Shown here: positions 32,178 to 41,386 of the stretch, piece after piece
Layout of the letters: each line of letters starts with the position of its first letter
Position numbering within the stretch: the first letter of the stretch is position 1
From: Methylomonas rosea
Lineage (GTDB): Bacteria; Pseudomonadota; Gammaproteobacteria; Methylococcales; Methylomonadaceae
Reading direction: 5' to 3'
Length of the DNA stretch: 64,000 nucleotides
NCBI RefSeq assembly: GCF_024505055.1
Contig: NZ_JANIBL010000008.1
Location: 36,666-100,665, forward strand
The notes under the pieces: model-generated
Told to the model about the DNA's origin: nothing
The model's database searches: none
Seen by the model: the letters and a program-made list of their open reading frames with translations, nothing else
Translations under genes and position numbers: made by a program

Positions 32178-32525
32178 ATGATCACCATTGGAAATCGAGA
32201 ACTTATTGCCAACTTTCCCCAACTCCAAATCCCAAAAGACGAGGAAGCTAAAATCGATATCGACGTATATGGTTGGAAACTCAAGATTACAGTTCAATTT
32301 AAAGACATAGGTCCTGAACAGGGCGTAGAAATACTGCCCACGCCAGATGGCGTCCGTCTAGTTTTCAATAATTGGTCAAATTCAATCGGGATCGCCTTAA
32401 AAGTTCCAGCCCGTCTCGCTATCCTAAATGTTGGTGGAACATTAGACTTCCTTGCCGCAAATTACCGCATAGGGGAGACAAATCTGTTTTCGCTTCAACT
32501 CATGCATAACAGGGAGGCGGCGTGA
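32178..32525 (+). CDS. Unknown small soluble protein, first gene of a two-gene cassette
   Basis: 115 aa. Not recognised. No membrane segment or signal peptide; alternating hydrophobic residues ('IDIDVYGWKLKITVQFK', 'GVEILPTPDGVRLVFNNW') suggest a beta-rich domain. GAGGAG precedes ATG 32178. The stop overlaps the next start by GTGA, so the two are translationally coupled. The pair is on the + strand among minus-strand genes, is AT-richer than them and begins 42 bp after MITE copy C, which suggests a horizontally acquired cassette. Confidence 0.65.
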   Translation: MITIGNRELIANFPQLQIPKDEEAKIDIDVYGWKLKITVQFKDIGPEQGVEILPTPDGVRLVFNNWSNSIGIALKVPARLAILNVGGTLDFLAANYRIGETNLFSLQLMHNREAA

Positions 32526-32902
32526 ATTCACATGGAGAAGTTCAGCAAAATCAAATCCCGGTTAGCGCAATCCACACTAATACGGAACTAACACTGATCC
32601 AAATCACAGAAGACAAGCTCCGTCTAGTTCTCATGGAGCACTTAAGCAAACTAGAATCCAAACGACGTTGGCATGTGCCACTTGGCGTTTTGTTGGCATT
32701 AGTACCTGTATTCTTAACTAGTGACTTCAAGGATGTATGGTCAATAGAAAAAACTACGTGGAAGGCATTCTTTATGTTTACTTCATTAGGTGCAACCGTA
32801 TGGCTCCTGTATACGGTTCGTTGGGCCTTCGGCTCTGTTACGCTTGACGAACTTGTTCAAAGAATCAAAAACATTGCGCGGAATGAACATAGGAAAGACT
32901 AA
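32522..32902 (+). CDS. Unknown small two-helix membrane protein, second gene of the cassette
   Basis: 126 aa, starting at GTG 32522 inside the GTGA overlap with the preceding stop. A soluble N-terminal half ('TLIQITEDKLRLVLMEHLSKLESKR', probably coiled) precedes two membrane helices ('WHVPLGVLLALVPVFLTS' and 'WKAFFMFTSLGATVWLLYTVRWAF'). The family is unknown. The soluble-plus-membrane pairing with overlapping frames resembles small toxin-antitoxin or membrane-effector modules, but nothing in the sequence proves it. Confidence 0.65.
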   Translation: MNSHGEVQQNQIPVSAIHTNTELTLIQITEDKLRLVLMEHLSKLESKRRWHVPLGVLLALVPVFLTSDFKDVWSIEKTTWKAFFMFTSLGATVWLLYTVRWAFGSVTLDELVQRIKNIARNEHRKD

Positions 32903-32910
32903 ATTTTATT

Positions 32911-32957
32911 GTTCCCACGCTCCTGTGTGGGAATTCATATCGCACCGCTCCTGCGGT
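32911..32957. repeat. GTTCCCAC-type hairpin repeats
   Basis: Two short stems in tandem: TTCCCAC/GTGGGAA (32912-32933) and ACCGC/GCGGT (32944-32957). The first is typical of GTTCCCACGC... intergenic repeats of proteobacteria. They end the + strand cassette and could terminate its transcript. Confidence 0.55.
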
Positions 32958-33029
32958 ACGTATTAGAACGCCGGACCGTTGAATCCCAGCTCCCAAGCCT
33001 GAGCACAGGAACAATGATGTAGCAATTGT

Positions 33030-34460
33030 TCATATCTCCCACCCGGCAACCGCTTCCTCGCTCCGCTGCCGCTGCAAATAAACCCGCGTCACCTCCGTAA
33101 ATTCGCCCGGATTTTCCTTAATAAACCGCCGCTGCCACACGCTGCCGGTTTGCTGGCTGGCGAGGCGCTGACGAATCACATCCAGATAATTATCTCGGTC
33201 GGCGGCACTAATACCCAAAGCCTGTAATCCCTGGGCGGCACGTGGCAACAACTCCTGCTCGACCAAAGCGCCGAGCCGTAATCTGTGCTCGCCGAACCAG
33301 ACAACATGACTATCCAAACCATGCCGCGCGGCTTGATAAAAATTATCCTTGGCTTGAGCAAACGTTAAATTCGCCCTACCCGCTTGGCGTTCGTCGGCCA
33401 AATTTTTAACCAGTCCGAAGTAAAACGCGGCATTGGCGATCATGTCCAGCACGGTCGGCCCGGCGGCGGGCGTGCGGTGTTCGATGCGGATATGTGGGGC
33501 GCCGTCAGCATCGAAACCCACCAGCGGCCGATTCCAGCGCCAGATTGTGCCATTATGCAAGCGTAAGTGTTGAAACGCTTCCGGCGGGTCGTCAAAAAAC
33601 TCCGGCAACAGGATCGGGAAATGCTGCTGGTTCTCGACAAAGCATTCCAGGATAGACTGCCGGGCAAAGTCGGAACCGAAACTGACCCGGTGCAAAGGTC
33701 CGTCGGCGGCGTCGGCGTAGCCGCCGGTGGCAATAGCCTGCTCGAATAAGGGGATGCGGGTTTCCGCCCACAAATCCTTACCGAACAAAAACGGCGCATT
33801 TGCGGCCAAAGCCACCATCGCCGCCGAGGCAATGATCGAAGCGTTATAAACGTGATGAGCAATGCTGAGCGGACACTGAATGTGCAATTGAAACGAGGTG
33901 GTGGCAGCCTCCAACATCACGTCGTGGTGTTCTACTTTCAAATGTTCGTGGCCGCAAATATCCAGCACTATAGGCCGCCCCCGGCAGCGCAAAATTTCTT
34001 GATTCAAGGCCCGGTAGCGGTTCATATCGGACATGTTCCCCAAATGCAGATCGCTTTGCTGCAAGGTCGGCAGGGTGCCTATCGTCAGCAGATTCAAGCC
34101 CATCAGCCGGGCATGTTGTTCGGCTTGGCGCCAGGTGTTTTGCAAATCGGTATGCATACGGCTGAACGCATCGCCGGTCAACGGCAACGGCGGGGTGTTC
34201 AGCTCGATATTGAATTTGGCCAGTTCCGGTCCGGCCAGGGGATGGGCAAAAGATTGCAGATATACCTGATTCATCGCTGCCGGTCGCATATTGCCGTCCA
34301 GCAGCCAGGCTTCGATTTCAAAGCCGGCCACCGGCCCGGCTTCCGAGCAAGCTCGGCCTTTAATTAGTCGGCCGAGTAGTTCTGTTTCTGTGGATAGGCG
34401 TTCCCGAAAGCGCTGAAAATCGGCATCCTGATAGACTGCGGCATGAATTTCTTGACCCAT
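33030..34460 (-). CDS. GCS2-type glutamate-cysteine ligase-like enzyme
   Basis: 476 aa. 'AGFEIEAWLL', 'LAKFNIELNTPP', 'DLHLGNMSDMNRYRALN' and 'IRIEHRTPAAGPTVLDMIANAAF' match the GCS2 (carboxylate-amine ligase, YbdK-like) fold that joins glutamate to an amine such as cysteine using ATP. Glutamates in the FEIE and NIELN motifs are expected metal/ATP ligands. It is distinct from the E. coli GshA class. A weak purine-rich site (GAGCAC) precedes the ATG. Together with the M14 hydrolase downstream it could form a gamma-glutamyl amide synthesis/hydrolysis pair; the physiological amine is unknown. Confidence 0.83.
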   Translation of the reverse strand: MGQEIHAAVYQDADFQRFRERLSTETELLGRLIKGRACSEAGPVAGFEIEAWLLDGNMRPAAMNQVYLQSFAHPLAGPELAKFNIELNTPPLPLTGDAFSRMHTDLQNTWRQAEQHARLMGLNLLTIGTLPTLQQSDLHLGNMSDMNRYRALNQEILRCRGRPIVLDICGHEHLKVEHHDVMLEAATTSFQLHIQCPLSIAHHVYNASIIASAAMVALAANAPFLFGKDLWAETRIPLFEQAIATGGYADAADGPLHRVSFGSDFARQSILECFVENQQHFPILLPEFFDDPPEAFQHLRLHNGTIWRWNRPLVGFDADGAPHIRIEHRTPAAGPTVLDMIANAAFYFGLVKNLADERQAGRANLTFAQAKDNFYQAARHGLDSHVVWFGEHRLRLGALVEQELLPRAAQGLQALGISAADRDNYLDVIRQRLASQQTGSVWQRRFIKENPGEFTEVTRVYLQRQRSEEAVAGWEI

Positions 34461-34660
34461 GACATGTGTGCTCGTAATCCGGCGGAACTGGGGGAAATGG
34501 TAAGATCGTTATAGGTAAAGCTCGAATTTAGTCTAAGCGAGCAGATTGTTGATTTGCCGTTGTTAGCTGATTCTTAACAATTTAGCAAATCGCAAAACTC
34601 TGCAAATCGCCGAGAAATTACTTCCTCTCCTGATGGAGGATGTCGTAAAAGACGAAACAG

Positions 34661-34757
34661 TCCCTTCTCCCTCCGGGAGAAGGCTAGGATGAGGGTATAT
34701 AAAACAATAGTTTATTGACTTTTACCCCCTCACCCCACCCTCTCCCGCTGGAGAGGG
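34661..34757. repeat. REP-like composite inverted repeat
   Basis: Two hairpins in opposite orientation: CTTCTCCCTCCGGGAGAAG near 34664-34682 and CCCTCTCCCGCTGGAGAGGG near 34738-34757, with GATGAGGGTA and TACCCCCTCA as inverted inner arms. This is a common dispersed intergenic type. The rest of the gap 34461-34791 shows no gene. Confidence 0.75.
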
Positions 34758-34791
34758 ATTAATGTGCTTCGCGCTGAATAATTACACTAAT

Positions 34792-35157
34792 TCAGTTTGG
34801 CATATCGATGGCTTGGCTGCTAAACCACCGCTCCAGGATCTTACAAACATAGGCTTGTTCTGCATCATTCAACTCCCTGCCCTGCGGAATTTTATGCCAC
34901 TTTTCCAGACATCCCCGGCAGCAGCAGGCGGTGGCGTGTTGCGCGACAAATACCGGATGGCCACGAAACGGGGTCTGTTTGCCGTCGTTGCGCGGCTCGG
35001 CGGCGGCCAGGCGTTTGCCGATGAAATCTCGGGCATGGCTTAATACCGTTTCCAGGCCTTTGTTGCGCAAATAATCCAGATCCTTGCCGTGCAGACGAAA
35101 CTGGCTGCGAAACTTGGATTTAGCCAAGCCGGCAAACAGTTCGTCCAAATCGCGCAC
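34792..35157 (-). CDS. DUF4186 family protein
   Basis: 121 aa. 'LFAGLAKSKFRSQFRLHGKDLDYLRNKGLETVLSHARDFI', then 'NDGKQTPFRGHPVFVAQHATACCCRGCLEKWH', is the DUF4186 signature. Its function is unknown; the CC-x-GC cluster with His residues suggests metal binding. It starts with GTG, 10 bp after the stop of the dihydroorotate-dehydrogenase-like gene, so it is the third gene of a coupled unit with nifJ. DUF4186 is common in bacteria and archaea. Confidence 0.82.
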   Translation of the reverse strand: MRDLDELFAGLAKSKFRSQFRLHGKDLDYLRNKGLETVLSHARDFIGKRLAAAEPRNDGKQTPFRGHPVFVAQHATACCCRGCLEKWHKIPQGRELNDAEQAYVCKILERWFSSQAIDMPN

Positions 35158-35167
35158 GGCTTTAAGG

Positions 35168-36181
35168 CTATCTCAACACGCCGGCGGACGGCGTGTAACT
35201 GTCCAACACATGAATGTAATTGGCGCGCTCATATGCACTGGGGTCGATGGCATGTTGCTGGCTGACGCTACCTTTCAATTGATTGATGGACTCGTATTCG
35301 TGCTCGATAAGCCATTGCTCCAGTTCCGCGCGAATTTCGCTGAGTTTGCCCACACCCTGCGCCAGCAGTACGCTGCACAGATGCACCACGTCCGCGCCCA
35401 CCAACAGGGCTTTGATCACATCCGCGCTGTGATGAAAACCGCCGGTTACCGCCAGGGACAATTTCACCCGGCCATACAGTAGCGCGGTCCAGCGAATGCG
35501 CAACAAGGCTTCGGCTTGGGTAGACAACTGCAATTTCGGCACTACTTCCAGAGTTTCCAGATCGATATCCGGCTGGTAAAAGCGGTTGAATATGGCAATG
35601 CCATCGGCACCGGCTGCTTCCAGGCGTTGGGCAAAATGAATCGGCGAGCTGAATTGCGGCCCGAGTTTTAAGGTCAGCGGCACGCTCACCCGGCTTTTCA
35701 ACTCGCGCAGAATGTCGAGATAGCGGTTTTCCACGGTTTCGCTGCTTTCATCCGCGTTAGCCGCCAGATGGTAGATATTCAGTTCCAGAGCGTCGGCCCC
35801 AGCTTGCTGCAAGGCTTGGCCGTATTCGATCCAGCCTCCTTGGGAGATACCGTTCAAGCTGGCAATCACTGGAATCTGCAAGCTGCTTTTCAAGCGTTGC
35901 AGATGTTCCAGATATTGCTCCTGATAGGTCAAAATATGATCCGGCACCGGATGAAAGGAATCCGCCTCGCCGTAACCGATGCCCTGTCCGAAAAAAAATC
36001 GTTCCATCTGTTGTTGTTCCGCTTCGATTTTTTCTTCAAACAAGGAAGACATGACGATGGCCGCCGCGCCGGCATCTTCCAAACGCCGGGCGCTGTCTAA
36101 ATCCTTGCTCAGCGGTGACGCCGAAGGTACCAGGGGATGCGCCAGTTTCAGGCCCAAATAATTTGTCGTTAAATCAACCAT
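35168..36181 (-). CDS. Dihydroorotate dehydrogenase-like flavoprotein
   Basis: 337 aa. TIM-barrel flavoprotein of the DHOD-like group ('LTTNYLGLKLAHPLVPSASPLS', 'IPVIASLNGIS', 'ADALELNIYHLAAN', 'LTLKLGPQFSS', 'LAVTGGFHHSADVIKALLVGADVVHL'). It is shorter in the catalytic loop than pyrimidine-pathway PyrD, and genes of this type often lie next to nifJ, so a role in electron transfer rather than UMP synthesis is likely. ATG 36181 overlaps the nifJ stop by 8 bp and has AGGAG upstream; a further TTG in the nifJ end is not needed. The donor and acceptor are unknown. Confidence 0.83.
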   Translation of the reverse strand: MVDLTTNYLGLKLAHPLVPSASPLSKDLDSARRLEDAGAAAIVMSSLFEEKIEAEQQQMERFFFGQGIGYGEADSFHPVPDHILTYQEQYLEHLQRLKSSLQIPVIASLNGISQGGWIEYGQALQQAGADALELNIYHLAANADESSETVENRYLDILRELKSRVSVPLTLKLGPQFSSPIHFAQRLEAAGADGIAIFNRFYQPDIDLETLEVVPKLQLSTQAEALLRIRWTALLYGRVKLSLAVTGGFHHSADVIKALLVGADVVHLCSVLLAQGVGKLSEIRAELEQWLIEHEYESINQLKGSVSQQHAIDPSAYERANYIHVLDSYTPSAGVLR

Positions 36182-39100
36182 GTTGGCTCTCCTGGGCAAG
36201 ATCGGCTTTCAGTGCGGCTTTGGCTGCCGCGACGCTGGTGGCATCGCTCCATTCCAGCGCGGCCAATTGTTGATAGTAGCGGTAGCGATTTTTCACGTCC
36301 TGCTGCGCCTGTTTCAAAAAGGCTTCGGCGTGGTCGGGATGGCTTTGCCAGAGCATGCTGAAGCGAGTTTCACTCATCACGAACTCGCGTAGCGGCACCG
36401 ACGGCTCCGCGGAATCCAGTTGCATCGGATTCTTGCCTTGCTGGATGCGACCGGGATTAAACCTGAACAAGGGCCAGTGCCCGCTTTTCACCGCCAGATT
36501 TTGCTGTCTATGGTTGTTGGATAAATCCACACCATGGGCAATACAAGGCGCGTAGGCGATGATAATGGACGGACCATTGTGCGCTTCCGCTTCCAGGAAG
36601 GCATTCAGGGTTTGCGTGTCCTTGCCGGCGTAGGCTACATGGGCAACGTAAACATTGCCGTAATCCATCGCCAGCAAAGCTAGGTCTTTTTTCGCGGTAG
36701 CCTTGCCGCCGGCCGCGAACTTGGCCACTGCCCCCAGTGGGGTGGATTTGGAGGTTTGACCGCCAGTGTTGGAATACACTTCGGTATCCAAAACCAGGAT
36801 ATTAACGTTACGGCCGCTGGCCAATACATGGTCCAGACCGCCGTAACCAATGTCGTAAGCCCAACCATCGCCGCCGATGATCCAGACGCTTTTCTTGCAC
36901 AGATAATCGGCGAGGGGTAGCAAGGCTTGCGCTGCTGGCTGTTTCAGCGAGGGTAAATGCTGTTTCAATTCGGCGACGCGTTGACGTTGTTCGTAAAGGC
37001 CGGCTTCATCGGATTGGTCGGCTTGCAGAATGGCATCCACCAGCTCGCCGCCCAGAGTTTCGCGCAGCGACACCAATAATTCGGCCGCATGCTCGGCTTG
37101 CTTATCGATCGCCACTCGCATGCCCAAGCCGAACTCGGCATTGTCTTCAAACAAGGAATTATTCCAGGCCGGCCCCCTGCCCTCAGGGTTTTTAGTCCAA
37201 GGCGTGGTCGGCAAGTTACCGCCGTATATCGACGAGCAACCGGTGGCGTTGGCTACCACCATCCGGTCGCCGAACAGTTGCGATGCCAGTTTGACGTAAG
37301 GCGTTTCGCCGCAACCGACGCAAGCGCCGGAGAACTCGAACAATGGCTGCAACACCATCGATCCCTTGATGGTATTGGTTTTTAATAAGCGGCGATCATA
37401 TTCCGGCAAGGATAAAAAGTAATCCCAGTTTTGACTTTCCGGCTCGCGCAGCGGCGCTTGCGGTTGCATGTTCAAGGCCTTGCGGCTGGCGTTGGATTTA
37501 TCGCGGATTGGGCAGATGTCCACACACAAACCACAACCGGTGCAATCTTCCGGCGCCACCTGATAACTGATCGACAAACCAGCCGGAAAGTCCTTACCCA
37601 GCATGGCCGCGTGTTTAAAGGTCTCCGGCGCGTCACTCAACGCGTCGTTTGCGACGATTTTGCTGCGAATCGCCGCATGCGGACACACCATCGGGCATTT
37701 GCCGCATTGGGTACACAGATCGGTTTCCCAAACAGGAATCTCCAGCGCCAGATTGCGTTTTTCGTAAGCGGCGGTGCCGGTCGGGAAGGTGCCGTCCACC
37801 GGCATCGCACTGACCGGCAAGGCGTCACCACGGCCGGCGATGATTTCGCCGGTGACGCGGCGGATAAATTCGGGCGCACTATCGGCGATCAACGCGGCGA
37901 CATCGAAACCGCTGTCGGCCTGTTTCGGTAAGGTCACATGCCGCAAGCCGGCCAGCGTTTCGTCGATGGCTTTGAAGTTTAGATCGACGATGCGTTGGCC
38001 TTTTTTACCGTAGGTTTTTTCGACGGCGTGTTTAATCGCGGCAATCGCCTGTTCCTGCGGCAACACGCCGGAAATCGCGAAAAAACAAGTCTGCATGATG
38101 GTATTGATACGTTTGCCCATGCCGGACTTTTCCGCAACCGCGTTGCCGTCGATCAGATAAAACCTAATTTTCTTATCCAGCATTTGCTGTTGCATCTTGC
38201 GCGGCAAGGTTTCCCAAACTTCATCCGGTGATGCGGGGCTGTTTAATAGAAACACCGCTTTGTCGGCGGCATTGGCCAGCATGTCGTAGCGTTCCAGAAA
38301 TACAGTTTGATGACAGCCGATGAATTGCGCATCGTTCTCGCCGATCAAATAGGTGGAGCGAATCGGCTTGGGACCAAAGCGCAGATGCGACACGGTAATC
38401 GCCCCGGACTTTTTCGAGTCGTAAACGAAATAACCCTGGGCAAATAAATCGGTTTCTTCGCCGATGATTTTGATGGTGTTTTTGTTCGCGCCAACGGTGC
38501 CGTCACTACCCAAACCGTAAAACATAGCTTGAAAGGTTTGATCGTGGGTATCGGTGCGGTAAGCGGAGTTCCAATCTAAGCTGGTGTGGCTGACATCGTC
38601 GTTGATCCCCACCGTGAAGTGATTCTTCGGTTTATCGTTTTTCAGTTCGTCGTAAACCGCCTTGATCATGCCCGGCGTAAACTCCTTGGACGACAAGCCG
38701 TAACGGCCACCCACCACTTTGGGCAGGCTGGTAAACTTTTCGCCGTCGCTGAAGGCTTGCGCCACTGCACCCAAAACATCTTTGTATAAAGGCTCACCAT
38801 CGGCGCCCGGTTCCTTGGTGCGATCCAGTACCGCGATTTTTCGGCAGCTGGCCGGCAAGGCTTCTATCAAACGCTCCGGCGCGAACGGCCGGAATAAACG
38901 CACTTTCAACAGACCAACCGCTTCTCCCTGACGATTCAGATAGTCCAGAGTCTCTTCCACCGCCTCAGCGCCGGACCCCATAATCACGATCACTCGCTCT
39001 GCTTGCGCCGAGCCAACGTATTCGAACAAGCGATATTGGCGACCGGTTAAACCGGCAAGCCGGTCCATGGTTTGTTGGGCAATCTCAGGTAACGCAGCGT

Positions 39101-39806
39101 AGTAAGGATTGACCGATTCCCGGCCCTGGAAATATACATCCGGATTTTGCGCGGTACCGCGCAGCACCGGATTATCCGGCGTCAGGGCCCGGCCGCGATG
39201 CTGGCTAACCCAGCTGTCGTCTATCATCGCCCGGATCACGCCGTCGTCGATCTCGACAATTTTGGCAACCTCGTGCGAGGTGCGGAAACCGTCGAAAAAA
39301 TGCATGAACGGTATGCGGCTTTGCAAGGCAACGGCATGCGCTACCAGTGCCAAATCCTGCACTTCTTGCGGCGAATTGGAGCACAACATGGCGTAGCCGG
39401 TCATCCGCGCCGACATCACATCGCTGTGATCGCCGAAGATAGACAAGCCCTGGCAAGCCAGCGAGCGGGCGGCAATATGAAACACGGTGGGGCTGAGCTC
39501 GCCGGCGATTTTGTACATATTCGGCAGCATCAATAACAGGCCTTGCGAGGCTGTGAATGTGGTTGCCAAGGTACCGGCTTGCAGCGCGCCATGAATGGTG
39601 CCGGCCGCACCAGCCTCGCTTTGCAATTCGACGACGCGGGGCACGGTGCCCCAAAGGTTGGGTTGATCGCGAGACGCCCATTCGTCGGCCCATTCGCCCA
39701 TCGCCGAAGACGGGGTGATGGGATAAATCGCAATCACTTCATTGAGTTTATAGGCAATAGTGGCCGCAGCCTGATTGCCGTCGATGGTGAGAGTTTGCTT
39801 TTGCAT
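36174..39806 (-). CDS. nifJ: Pyruvate:ferredoxin (flavodoxin) oxidoreductase
   Basis: 1210 aa, the usual size of a homodimeric PFOR. The N-terminal domain I ('VIAIYPITPSSAMGEWAD') is followed by two 4Fe-4S cluster motifs, CTQCGKCPMVCP (about 688) and CTGCGLCVDICP (about 745), the GDGWAYDIGYGGLDHVLASG thiamine-diphosphate motif and 'LDTEVYSNTGGQ' (about 960-1000). It converts pyruvate and CoA to acetyl-CoA, CO2 and reduced ferredoxin or flavodoxin. AAAAGG precedes the ATG. It heads an operon with the DHOD-like and DUF4186 genes. In an aerobic organism it suggests low-oxygen or nitrogen-fixing use, which is inference. Confidence 0.96.
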   Translation of the reverse strand: MQKQTLTIDGNQAAATIAYKLNEVIAIYPITPSSAMGEWADEWASRDQPNLWGTVPRVVELQSEAGAAGTIHGALQAGTLATTFTASQGLLLMLPNMYKIAGELSPTVFHIAARSLACQGLSIFGDHSDVMSARMTGYAMLCSNSPQEVQDLALVAHAVALQSRIPFMHFFDGFRTSHEVAKIVEIDDGVIRAMIDDSWVSQHRGRALTPDNPVLRGTAQNPDVYFQGRESVNPYYAALPEIAQQTMDRLAGLTGRQYRLFEYVGSAQAERVIVIMGSGAEAVEETLDYLNRQGEAVGLLKVRLFRPFAPERLIEALPASCRKIAVLDRTKEPGADGEPLYKDVLGAVAQAFSDGEKFTSLPKVVGGRYGLSSKEFTPGMIKAVYDELKNDKPKNHFTVGINDDVSHTSLDWNSAYRTDTHDQTFQAMFYGLGSDGTVGANKNTIKIIGEETDLFAQGYFVYDSKKSGAITVSHLRFGPKPIRSTYLIGENDAQFIGCHQTVFLERYDMLANAADKAVFLLNSPASPDEVWETLPRKMQQQMLDKKIRFYLIDGNAVAEKSGMGKRINTIMQTCFFAISGVLPQEQAIAAIKHAVEKTYGKKGQRIVDLNFKAIDETLAGLRHVTLPKQADSGFDVAALIADSAPEFIRRVTGEIIAGRGDALPVSAMPVDGTFPTGTAAYEKRNLALEIPVWETDLCTQCGKCPMVCPHAAIRSKIVANDALSDAPETFKHAAMLGKDFPAGLSISYQVAPEDCTGCGLCVDICPIRDKSNASRKALNMQPQAPLREPESQNWDYFLSLPEYDRRLLKTNTIKGSMVLQPLFEFSGACVGCGETPYVKLASQLFGDRMVVANATGCSSIYGGNLPTTPWTKNPEGRGPAWNNSLFEDNAEFGLGMRVAIDKQAEHAAELLVSLRETLGGELVDAILQADQSDEAGLYEQRQRVAELKQHLPSLKQPAAQALLPLADYLCKKSVWIIGGDGWAYDIGYGGLDHVLASGRNVNILVLDTEVYSNTGGQTSKSTPLGAVAKFAAGGKATAKKDLALLAMDYGNVYVAHVAYAGKDTQTLNAFLEAEAHNGPSIIIAYAPCIAHGVDLSNNHRQQNLAVKSGHWPLFRFNPGRIQQGKNPMQLDSAEPSVPLREFVMSETRFSMLWQSHPDHAEAFLKQAQQDVKNRYRYYQQLAALEWSDATSVAAAKAALKADLAQESQHG

Positions 39807-39978
39807 GGAATAACCTTTTCAGGAGATAAAACGGGGGAGCCGTCGGGCAACTGCCGGCGGCTGTTTTTCTATGATGCTCTAAGCATAGTCAAAAACGACT
39901 GACTAATTTTTAGTCAATTTAAAGATGTCCCAAACGGGACGGGCGATTGGCTTGTTTGCTCACGATTTGATCACAAGT

Positions 39979-40001
39979 TTATCCACAGCTTCTGTGTATA
40001 A
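39979..40001. promoter_or_regulatory. Paired DnaA-box-like sites upstream of nifJ
   Basis: TTATCCACA (39979-39987) is the consensus DnaA box; TGTGTATAA (39993-40001) is the complement of TTATACACA, one change from it. The two face each other with 5 bases between, ~180 bp upstream of the nifJ start. A separate GACTA/TAGTC inverted repeat lies at 39901-39915. The rest of 39807-40115 holds no gene. Confidence 0.5.
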
Positions 40002-40115
40002 CTGTACTTTTGGACAATGGCTGCCGCCGAAAACAAAGGCCTCCAACCCATAAATCAAGCTAATTAATCCTCCCCCGGCAGCTTATCGGCCACCTAAAAT
40101 TCGCGAACCCTTAGT

Positions 40116-40658
40116 TTATTCAGTCCAGTCGTCGCGCAGCACAATAGGCATCACTTTGTCTTCGACTTCAATCACTGCCTTGTTAAGCACCACCAGCTGC
40201 TTGTCCTCAACAAACTGCACACCCAACATATAAAAAATCGGCCCCCAAAACGGGTTGATCATCAAACCGCCGAGTATGCTCTTCCCGGTCCGTTGCAAAT
40301 TTTTCAAGGGGTTAAACGCTACAGCCAGAGTTTGCTGAGGATGCTCATCGAATACGTCGGTTATCGGTTTAAACGTGTGTTTATCCCGGCTTTCCAACTC
40401 GTCCAAGGATACCGAGAGCTTGCGGGCCATTTTATAAAAATGCAGACGTGCAGTGATGGCCGATACCGCAAAGGTGATAGCCATCAACGGTAACAGAATG
40501 CTGGGCGGCAGTAACGGTGCAAAAGCCGGCGCCAACAAAACCAAACCATAACCCAACATCACTGTGTCTTCGCCGCGTTCGACATCGCGATCCAGATTTT
40601 TAACGATAGCAACCACTTGATTGCCGGACTGATCCAAATAACCTTTGTCTTGAGCCAT
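40116..40658 (-). CDS. Unknown membrane protein
   Basis: 180 aa. One long hydrophobic stretch ('YGLVLLAPAFAPLLPPSILLPLMAITFAVSAITA', about 37-70) probably forms two helices, and a third is near 130-145 ('NPFWGPIFYMLGVQF'). Charged N- and C-terminal ends would be cytoplasmic. AAGGAGACG lies just before the ATG. No family recognised. It is on the same strand as nifJ but 300 bp away, so probably a separate unit. Confidence 0.65.
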   Translation of the reverse strand: MAQDKGYLDQSGNQVVAIVKNLDRDVERGEDTVMLGYGLVLLAPAFAPLLPPSILLPLMAITFAVSAITARLHFYKMARKLSVSLDELESRDKHTFKPITDVFDEHPQQTLAVAFNPLKNLQRTGKSILGGLMINPFWGPIFYMLGVQFVEDKQLVVLNKAVIEVEDKVMPIVLRDDWTE

Positions 40659-40749
40659 ATTCGTCTCCTTCAGGTTGAATGTGCAGGCCCTTGATTAGAT
40701 GCCTGCGGATGAAAAATGTCAACTGTCTGACCGATCCCGGTTCAATCGG

Positions 40750-41214
40750 TCACGGCTCGGCAACGCCCCATTTTGCTTGCAGGTAATCGCGGCGCGTATC
40801 GAATATGCGCTGCAACTTTTTACCGATAAACCCATGCAGCAATTGTCCCAGCCAACCTAAGGGCATCGTGTAAAACACGATGTCTTCCAACACGACGCCA
40901 CCATCGCAATGACTTAGGCACACTTCATGGCTCCAGAATCCGAACGGTCCTACGGCCTGTTGATAGACAAACCGGTTCGGCTTGTCGCAGTGACTGACTT
41001 CCGATAACCAGGACATGGGCACGCCAAGCACTGCCTTCATCCGATAACGGATCAGCAAGCCGGGGTAAATGTCCTCGGGCACCGGCGAATTAATATCGAC
41101 ATGAAAAAACTCAGGCGTGATTTGGTTTAGATAGTGCGGAGACGAGAAGAACGCCCAGGCTTGCTGTTGGCTGAGGGCCAAGCGCTGCTGCCGGTGGATG
41201 TGATAAATTTTCAT
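40750..41214 (-). CDS. SRPBCC-family ligand-binding protein
   Basis: 154 aa. 'QRLALSQQQAWAFFSSPHYLNQITPEFFH' at the start, 'IRYRMKAVLGVPMSWLSEVSHCDKPNRFVYQQAVGPFGFWSHE' in the middle and a long C-terminal helix ('LLHGFIGKKLQRIFDTRRDYLQ') give the helix-grip fold of SRPBCC/START-like proteins. Some relatives are cyclases or lipid carriers; the ligand is unknown. No signal peptide. It lies alone between membrane-protein genes on the same strand. Confidence 0.78.
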   Translation of the reverse strand: MKIYHIHRQQRLALSQQQAWAFFSSPHYLNQITPEFFHVDINSPVPEDIYPGLLIRYRMKAVLGVPMSWLSEVSHCDKPNRFVYQQAVGPFGFWSHEVCLSHCDGGVVLEDIVFYTMPLGWLGQLLHGFIGKKLQRIFDTRRDYLQAKWGVAEP

Positions 41215-41386
41215 AATACTTGCACGCGATAATGCAGGACTACTGCGATGGCAAGCAATCTACCGTAAAAAAAATTTTGCGGTAGTGCTACTGCTTATGC
41301 ACGTCGGCAACGCAAACTCGCCGGTCCGTAAATCAGAGCGCCCGGCGGTGTAACAACATGTCGAATAAAACCAAACGAGCCGGTGA

